From: Drosophila miranda
Lineage: Eukaryota > Arthropoda > Insecta > Diptera > Drosophilidae
Direction of reading: 5' to 3'
DNA: 64,000 nucleotides
NCBI RefSeq assembly: GCF_003369915.1
Contig: NC_046676.1
Span: forward strand, 9,579,501 to 9,643,500
The notes below the pieces were generated by a model that saw only the letters and a program-made list of their open reading frames with translations, was not told the DNA's origin and searched no databases. Below, in pieces: positions 58,411-64,000 of the stretch. Position 1 is the stretch's first letter. Every line of letters begins with the position of its first letter. The translations under genes and the position numbers were made by a program.

Positions 58411-59025
58411 ACACATCCCATCCAGCCTTTACTGTCCTTTCCTGTTCTAAACGATCGCCGTGGCCTTAATCTCGTAATCCTTGTCGCCAATTCAACTCGT
58501 ATTTTAAGCATTTGTAGCGTTAAGAACGATCTATCCTAACTCAACAATTGCTCGCAATCGATACAACATCTCCTTCATTATTTTACTGCTTCGAAAGGTA
58601 TCGATCGAATCTCAGCATGTACTTATTTATCCATGCGCAGCCTGCGTGAAGATCAACATGACCCACGTCAATATAAATTTATATAAATATACACACCTCT
58701 TTATGGATATATTCAATAAATTATAAACTTTTTTATGAAGAAAACTTTATTCTTACATTTAACAATGGTTACAGTGGACGCCCCTTTCGAGACTGAACTG
58801 CGTGAGCGTTGATATAATGACGCTGAAAGATTCCAAGCTTCCGTGTTCCCTTGCATGCTCGCTTGGAAAATGTTAATCTAAATCTGGGTTAAATTACTCA
58901 ACGATTCGTTAATATTTATTTCTATCTAATTTACACATATTATACACAAAACCAATGCACATAAAACTCTAATCCGTTCCGAAAACGGAACGAAAAGCAT
59001 CGAATGCAAATGATTCTTGGATTAG
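58411..59025. other. Convergent 3' ends of Ack-like and Cap-G
   Basis: AATAAA on the plus strand at about 58716 and AATAAAG on the minus strand at about 58744 mark the likely polyadenylation sites of the two convergent genes. No other gene is seen. Confidence 0.55.
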
Positions 59026-62000
59026 CTATTTCCGCCTGCTGCTGCTGCGAGTGACGCTGCCTTCAGTGGCAGGCTGAACTTCGACTCGCGTCATACGCTT
59101 GGGCGTGGACATCTTCAGCTTTCCACCGCTCAGATTCATTTCGAGGGACATTCTTTTGCGTGTCATGCACATGCTGCTGATCCTCTCCTTTTGTGCGGCA
59201 CGGCGTGTTGTCACCCTGGGGGTACTTGAGGACAGAGTTTTAGTCAAGTAACTCGTCGATGATTGCCTAGAGGTCGATGGCTCCGATTCCGATACGGACT
59301 CTGCCGCTGACTGCGTTTCTGGAGGTCTGGCTATCACTGCCACTGGAACTCGATTCTCTTTCACCGAGGACGTGCTGTCCGTGGGGCTGCCTGTGTTCTG
59401 CGACACCAGCTCTCTCCTCGGCGTCTTTTCATCGACGCGGGGCTGTTTTCTCGAGGGCGACTCCAACGAATTGCTGGAACGCTGGCTGGATTTCCTTTGA
59501 TCTGAAGGCGTCCGTCTTATGACGCGCTTGCGTCCATTACGCAGCGGAGTCTCAAGATGCAGGACCTTGCGAACCTTGAAAACAAAACGAAAGGACAAAA
59601 AAAAATACAAAAAAATTGTAACAAACTTAAGCGAAATTAAAATGCCAGTCGAACCCATTGTGAAATAGGATTACTATGCTAATTGGCTAGTTCTATCAGA
59701 TATTAGATGACGATATGAGATGCTTCAAAAAATCTAGCTTCGAACAGGTGGGGGGGTTCTTCAGTCCATAGACAATGATGTAATGATACAAAAAAACAGC
59801 GTGCGGCATTTAAAGGAAACAACATGTTTGGGTTTCAGTTTTATAAACATTGTTGATAGATTGCAGTTTTCGGCTTAAACTAAAAAATTTTGTGCTCTCG
59901 TAAAGAGTAACCTCATTGATTGTCTCTCTGACTTGTGTTGCGTGTCTCCCTGCTTCAGTGCCTAGAGCTGCAAGCGCAGGCGCGAGGTACTCACTTTGCT
60001 AGCTGTGGGGGCAGTGAAGGATGTTGACGTGGATGCTGTTACGGCAGCGGATCTGGTACGCAACGAGCGCAGGCGCAGGTGGCTGGCATTGCGTGCCGTC
60101 GCGTTTTTGGGTGATTCGGAGGTGGGCGAGGCCTCAATTACTTCAGATGTGTCCGACTATAAGGAGAGAAATCGAATTATGTATTTACTATTCCCAGATG
60201 TACAATTGCCAGAAAGGGCCTGGGCCGTTCAACACATACCTTGTCTGTCCGGGCAGGACTTTGCAGAGATTCATTTCTATCAGATTCGTCTGAACTCTCA
60301 TGAACGTCCTGCTCTTGCGGCTGCTTCTCCGGGGTCGTGGAAGCCCTCGCCAATGCCAGCTCTAGACGTCGCTTCATCTGCGGCCGACGGAGATTTCTTC
60401 TGGATGTTTCGGCCGCCTCCGTTTCCACTGTTTCCCCGAGTGTGGCACTATCACTGGAGCATCTCGAGTTATATAGAGAGCGGCGCAGGAAACGTTGTCC
60501 TACTCGATTCTCAGTGCCAAAAGTGGTCAAGATAGGCTCTGAAACTTGCGTTGCAGTTGGTGCTATAGCCGATGATTCAGCGTGTGGATCAGATGCATTT
60601 GTCAGGGTTTGTTCGGCAGGATTTGGGACTGACACCTGCTCTGACTGCACTACATTTTCAGATGCCACAGTCGCAGTGTCGCACTCCTCGTCGCTGTCCA
60701 ACTCGTCGCGCGCCTCACGTGATGATCGATTAAAGCTACCGTCGACCATTGTCTTAAAGACTTTAATGTTCTTGACCACACGCGGTTCTAGTTCGCTCTG
60801 AAAAACGAACCAAACGAATGATATAGCGTTTCCGCAATGGATATTCATAATAAGTTCTCACCGTGATCAGTTTGTCTGCCATCTCCAGTATTTCAGTCTT
60901 GACTTCCTGTCCGTTGAGCACGTTAACAGTGAGGTTGGTGAGCTCTTTGGCCAGCAGGCGACACATTTCCCTGCGCTCGGTGAAATAGTTCTGTATGTAG
61001 TGCAGGAAGCTCAGAGCGATCCTGTTGTGTATGTTGCTCTTCGGGGAGCTGGCTTCCTGAATCGTCAAATCGATGAAGAACTTGACCACGTAATCGGGCT
61101 GAACGGTGTTCAGCGGCGAGTCGAAGCTGCAGTTCATGACGGTCCACAGAGTGGGCAGAAGGCAGGGTTGCAGAAGCGCCTGCTTCTTGAGGCGGACAAG
61201 GTTCTCAAAGAACATGCCCAGGACCTGGCTGATGATTGGCTCTGCGTTGGGATTGAAGTAGCGTTTGAGCAGCTGCTCGAGCACCTCGGGCCGATCGTCG
61301 ATGTGGCCGCGCAGGACCAAGCGACAAAGGCCTCGCACTATGGCCAGGCTCACGCCCTTGTCGACCACCATTTCCATATAGCGGCCCATCGCCATAATGA
61401 TGTCGACGCTATGCTCGCTGTTTTGCACTGTCTGATCGCCATCCTCCTCCCCGTCGTATGTATCCTGCACGGTATAGAGCTGGCGGCGATTGGACGTCTT
61501 AGACCCCAGCCCCCTAGCACCTATCTTCCGGCTCAACTTGTCGACATAGTCGATGCCATAGTGATCCATCAGCTCGAGAAGACAGCGGACAGAGGTCTCG
61601 CACAGACGGACCTCCTTGCTATTGTAGAACTGATGGTATACAACCCGGAACACCGTCTCGGTGTATGCTTCATAGAACATACTGTAGGCGTTGCCGCATT
61701 TGATGGCCCATTCGAAGATGTCCACATCCGAGGAGTGGAGATGGCGGCAAATGAAGTCCTTGTACAGCTTACATATGCTGGGAGTGAGCTTCTGGACATG
61801 CGGAGAGGCCACCATATAGTATGAGGTGAACAGGCCTTTCAGGACACGCTCCTGGTTGGAGAGCTTCGGACGGGCGGGCATGTCCAGAAAGCCGTGCTTC
61901 ACCAGCAGCGGTTTGATCAGCTCCGTGTACTCCTCTGTGACAGCCATCTTCACCTCATTCACGGACTGCGCCTGTATATACTCCTTCTGGCGCCCAAAGT

Positions 62001-63878
62001 TATCCTCCTGTTCCTCCAGCTCTAAGATCTTCACCTTCAACGAGGATATCTTCATCTTCGAGGGCGTGTCCAAGTCGTCCAGCAACTTACTGATCAGATT
62101 GCGATCGTGCACTAGCTCATTCTGCTTGGTATTAAGGTCACACGTCTCGTAGATGATCTCAATGAAGAACTGCATCCGGTCATTGAGGTCGGTGATCAGC
62201 TTCTCCATGCAACGCACGAGCACGCGGACGATCTTGTGGTCGAGCAGACAGTCCTTCAATAGATTTTTGATTAACGTCTTCATATTGCTGCGCCCAATCT
62301 CGTCGCCCAGGTCGTACGAGTACAGGATTTCCACCAGCGAGAGCAGCATGTTCTGGAACTCTATCTGGGCGAACTTGTCCATGTCCGGTTTCTGGCTCTC
62401 ACAGAACCTACAATGGATAGCAATCACTTACTGTTAGGATTTCGTTTGGGTCTCATTCAACTCACTTGTTCACATAGGTGCAAAAGACACTCAGTTCGGG
62501 CAGCACCTGGTCGCTTTCGTCCGCCTGCGTGCTCTCCAGATAGTCGGCGAGGCACTGCCAATAGAGCAACAGCTCCACGTTGAGACATTCCAGCGGTACA
62601 CATCGATGCAGCTCACAGTCGTCACCGAGGGGCAGTTGTGCCATCAGTTGCTGATTGTCGGTCTGCTCAAAGATTTCACGCAACATTTGCTTGGTCACGC
62701 TCCGGAAACGCATCAGCTCCTCCTCGCTGGAGTCCAGCTTGAGGGCCGCTATCAGAGCCGCATAGTTCTGTTGGTAGGAGTCGATCCAGGCCTTAAGCAT
62801 GATGTTTACCACCGTCTTTTTAACGTTGGCCGAGCTGTCGTTCAGACCTTGCTCCAGGATAGTCAGGCGTTGCGCCACCCTGTAGGCGCGCACTGGATAG
62901 TTGCACATGTTGACGTACGTATGGCGGCGCACCTTCTCGTCCACGTCCCACAGACGCTGAAGTATGTAGGGCACCGTGATGTAGTTGCGGCCCATGCAGG
63001 TGATAATGCACTGGCGCACGCTGGGCGAGGGATCCGCAGACAGATGGAACTGATAGGCGCAGACAACTGGATCGACGGGATTGTCCGGAATCTGGAGACG
63101 CTGCATGGCCAGGACTGCTTGCTTGCGCACACCGGCCGACACGTCCTTCACGCGCTCCAGCATAGTCTCGAGAATCTCGTCGCACTGCGTGTCGTCGAGT
63201 GCCGCATTGGGTCCCAGTTTCTCAAGTATCAGATTCACAAAGTAGCAAATCCGATAGCGAACGTACGGACTGCTGGAATATGTCTGGGAAAAACAAACAA
63301 ACAAACGCATTCAATTGAAATTCAATGGTAAAGTACAGTAGACCCTTACTGTCAACAGCCAGTGGAATGTTTCAGTCATCATGGGGTGCGTCTTCTCCGA
63401 CTCGAAGCTGGTCACGAATTTCGCGCAAAAGGACAGGGCCTTGTTACTGTTCTCGCTGCTCTCCTCCGCCTCGAGTACAGCCTTCAGCACATTGATGAAT
63501 GTGTTCAGAAACTCTTGGTGGCCCATCTGCAAGGCAATTGACAATTCATAGTTGGATTGGATGAGTTCTAATCGGCTGAGCCAGCTGGCTAGCCAGCCCA
63601 GTGACGCTGTTCCTTACCCTCGAGTACAGTTGCTGCAGCTCATTTTCGTAGCGCTTGTGGAGTGACTCCGTGAGTTCCGCGTGACGCATTATTGTGTACA
63701 TGGCTTCCGCGCCTCCTCTGCATTGTTCCCGGATGGGAACGGAGGTCGGATCACTAATCTCCATTTCGTTTTCCTTTTCGGCCGAAACGGCATTGTTCTT
63801 CTTGGTCGCCTCCTTTTTTGATGCGGCTGCTGCCGCCGCTTTGGATTTTGGCTTCGCTTTTGCCGTTAGTTTGGGCAT
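59026..63878 (-). CDS. Cap-G: Condensin I subunit Cap-G (NCAPG)
   Basis: Seven exons on the minus strand (63878-63618, 63526-63350, 63283-62466, 62407-60862, 60797-60240, 60156-59995, 59574-59026) join in phase to 1,356 residues. A short Lys/Ala-rich N-terminus is followed by HEAT repeats (about 60-500), seen as paired helices such as VKDVSAGVRKQAVLAMQRL and YNSKEVRLCETSVRCLLEL. A Cnd3/YCG1-type C-terminal helical domain follows (to about 930). The C-terminal 400 residues are Ser/Thr/Arg-rich and disordered, ending VTRSSSRRK. Cap-G is a HEAT subunit of condensin that helps compact mitotic chromosomes. Length and splice phases are consistent with the fly orthologue. Confidence 0.95.
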
Positions 63879-64000
63879 TTCGTGATTTGTTTTCCTTTTT
63901 CTTTTTTCAATTTAATTTGCCAACACACTCTCACTAACTTAATACTGCTCGATTACTTTATACTGTACAATTTGTACAATTTTCGTGAGTGTACGATGGA
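63879..64000 (-). promoter_or_regulatory. Cap-G 5' leader and proximal promoter (partial)
   Basis: A short AT-rich leader precedes the Cap-G start. No TATA box is obvious. The window ends before any neighbouring gene. Confidence 0.4.

Overview
The window is animal nuclear DNA from a Drosophila of the obscura group (D. pseudoobscura, D. persimilis or D. miranda type). The evidence is short GT-AG introns, two classes of diptericin, a three-gene juvenile hormone epoxide hydrolase cluster, fly-specific gene architecture, and DINE-1/SGM-type interspersed elements typical of that group. The species call is an inference from repeats and gene content, since no search could be run.

Layout. 1-11.0 kb is non-coding, rich in microsatellites, with one DINE-1 relic. 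11.0-16.3 kb is an immune cluster: one DptB-type diptericin, two DptA-type diptericins with identical proteins, and two unrecognised small secreted peptide genes. 17.2-23.4 kb holds three tandem Jheh genes. 23.8-25.6 kb holds an EB1-family gene and, on the opposite strand, a CCDC130/YJU2-type splicing factor gene. 25.6-42.5 kb is a rearranged zone. 42.5-47.4 kb is the complete TppII gene, 47.7-58.4 kb an Ack-family tyrosine kinase (Ack-like/PR2 type), and 59.0-63.9 kb the condensin subunit gene Cap-G on the minus strand.

The rearranged zone is the notable part. It is a tandem array of about 6.7 and 8.4 kb plus a third partial unit that runs into the functional TppII gene. Each unit starts with the 5' flank of the CCDC130 gene, then a dead copy of the complex I gene ND-MWFE and a second gene relic, then the TppII promoter and first exons. 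In units 1 and 2, TppII stops inside exon 3 and is joined tail to tail to the 5' half of another, unrecognised gene on the minus strand ('gene X'). Because units abut, both gene X copies sit directly behind a duplicated CCDC130 promoter. Units 1 and 2 share an insertion of a 5'-truncated RNase H-bearing LINE that contains a DINE-1 element. In unit 2 alone, that LINE is interrupted by a complete Tc1-type element (S-element type, 1,735 bp, intact 345-residue transposase).

In D. melanogaster, from memory, the Dpt/Jheh genes lie near 55F and TppII/Ack-like/Cap-G/ND-MWFE near 49F on 2R. The array therefore sits where two distant Muller C blocks have been joined, and I read it as a chromosomal breakpoint carrying duplicated gene fragments. 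The immune, hormone, splicing, protease, kinase and condensin genes do not form one pathway; their adjacency reflects chromosome history.
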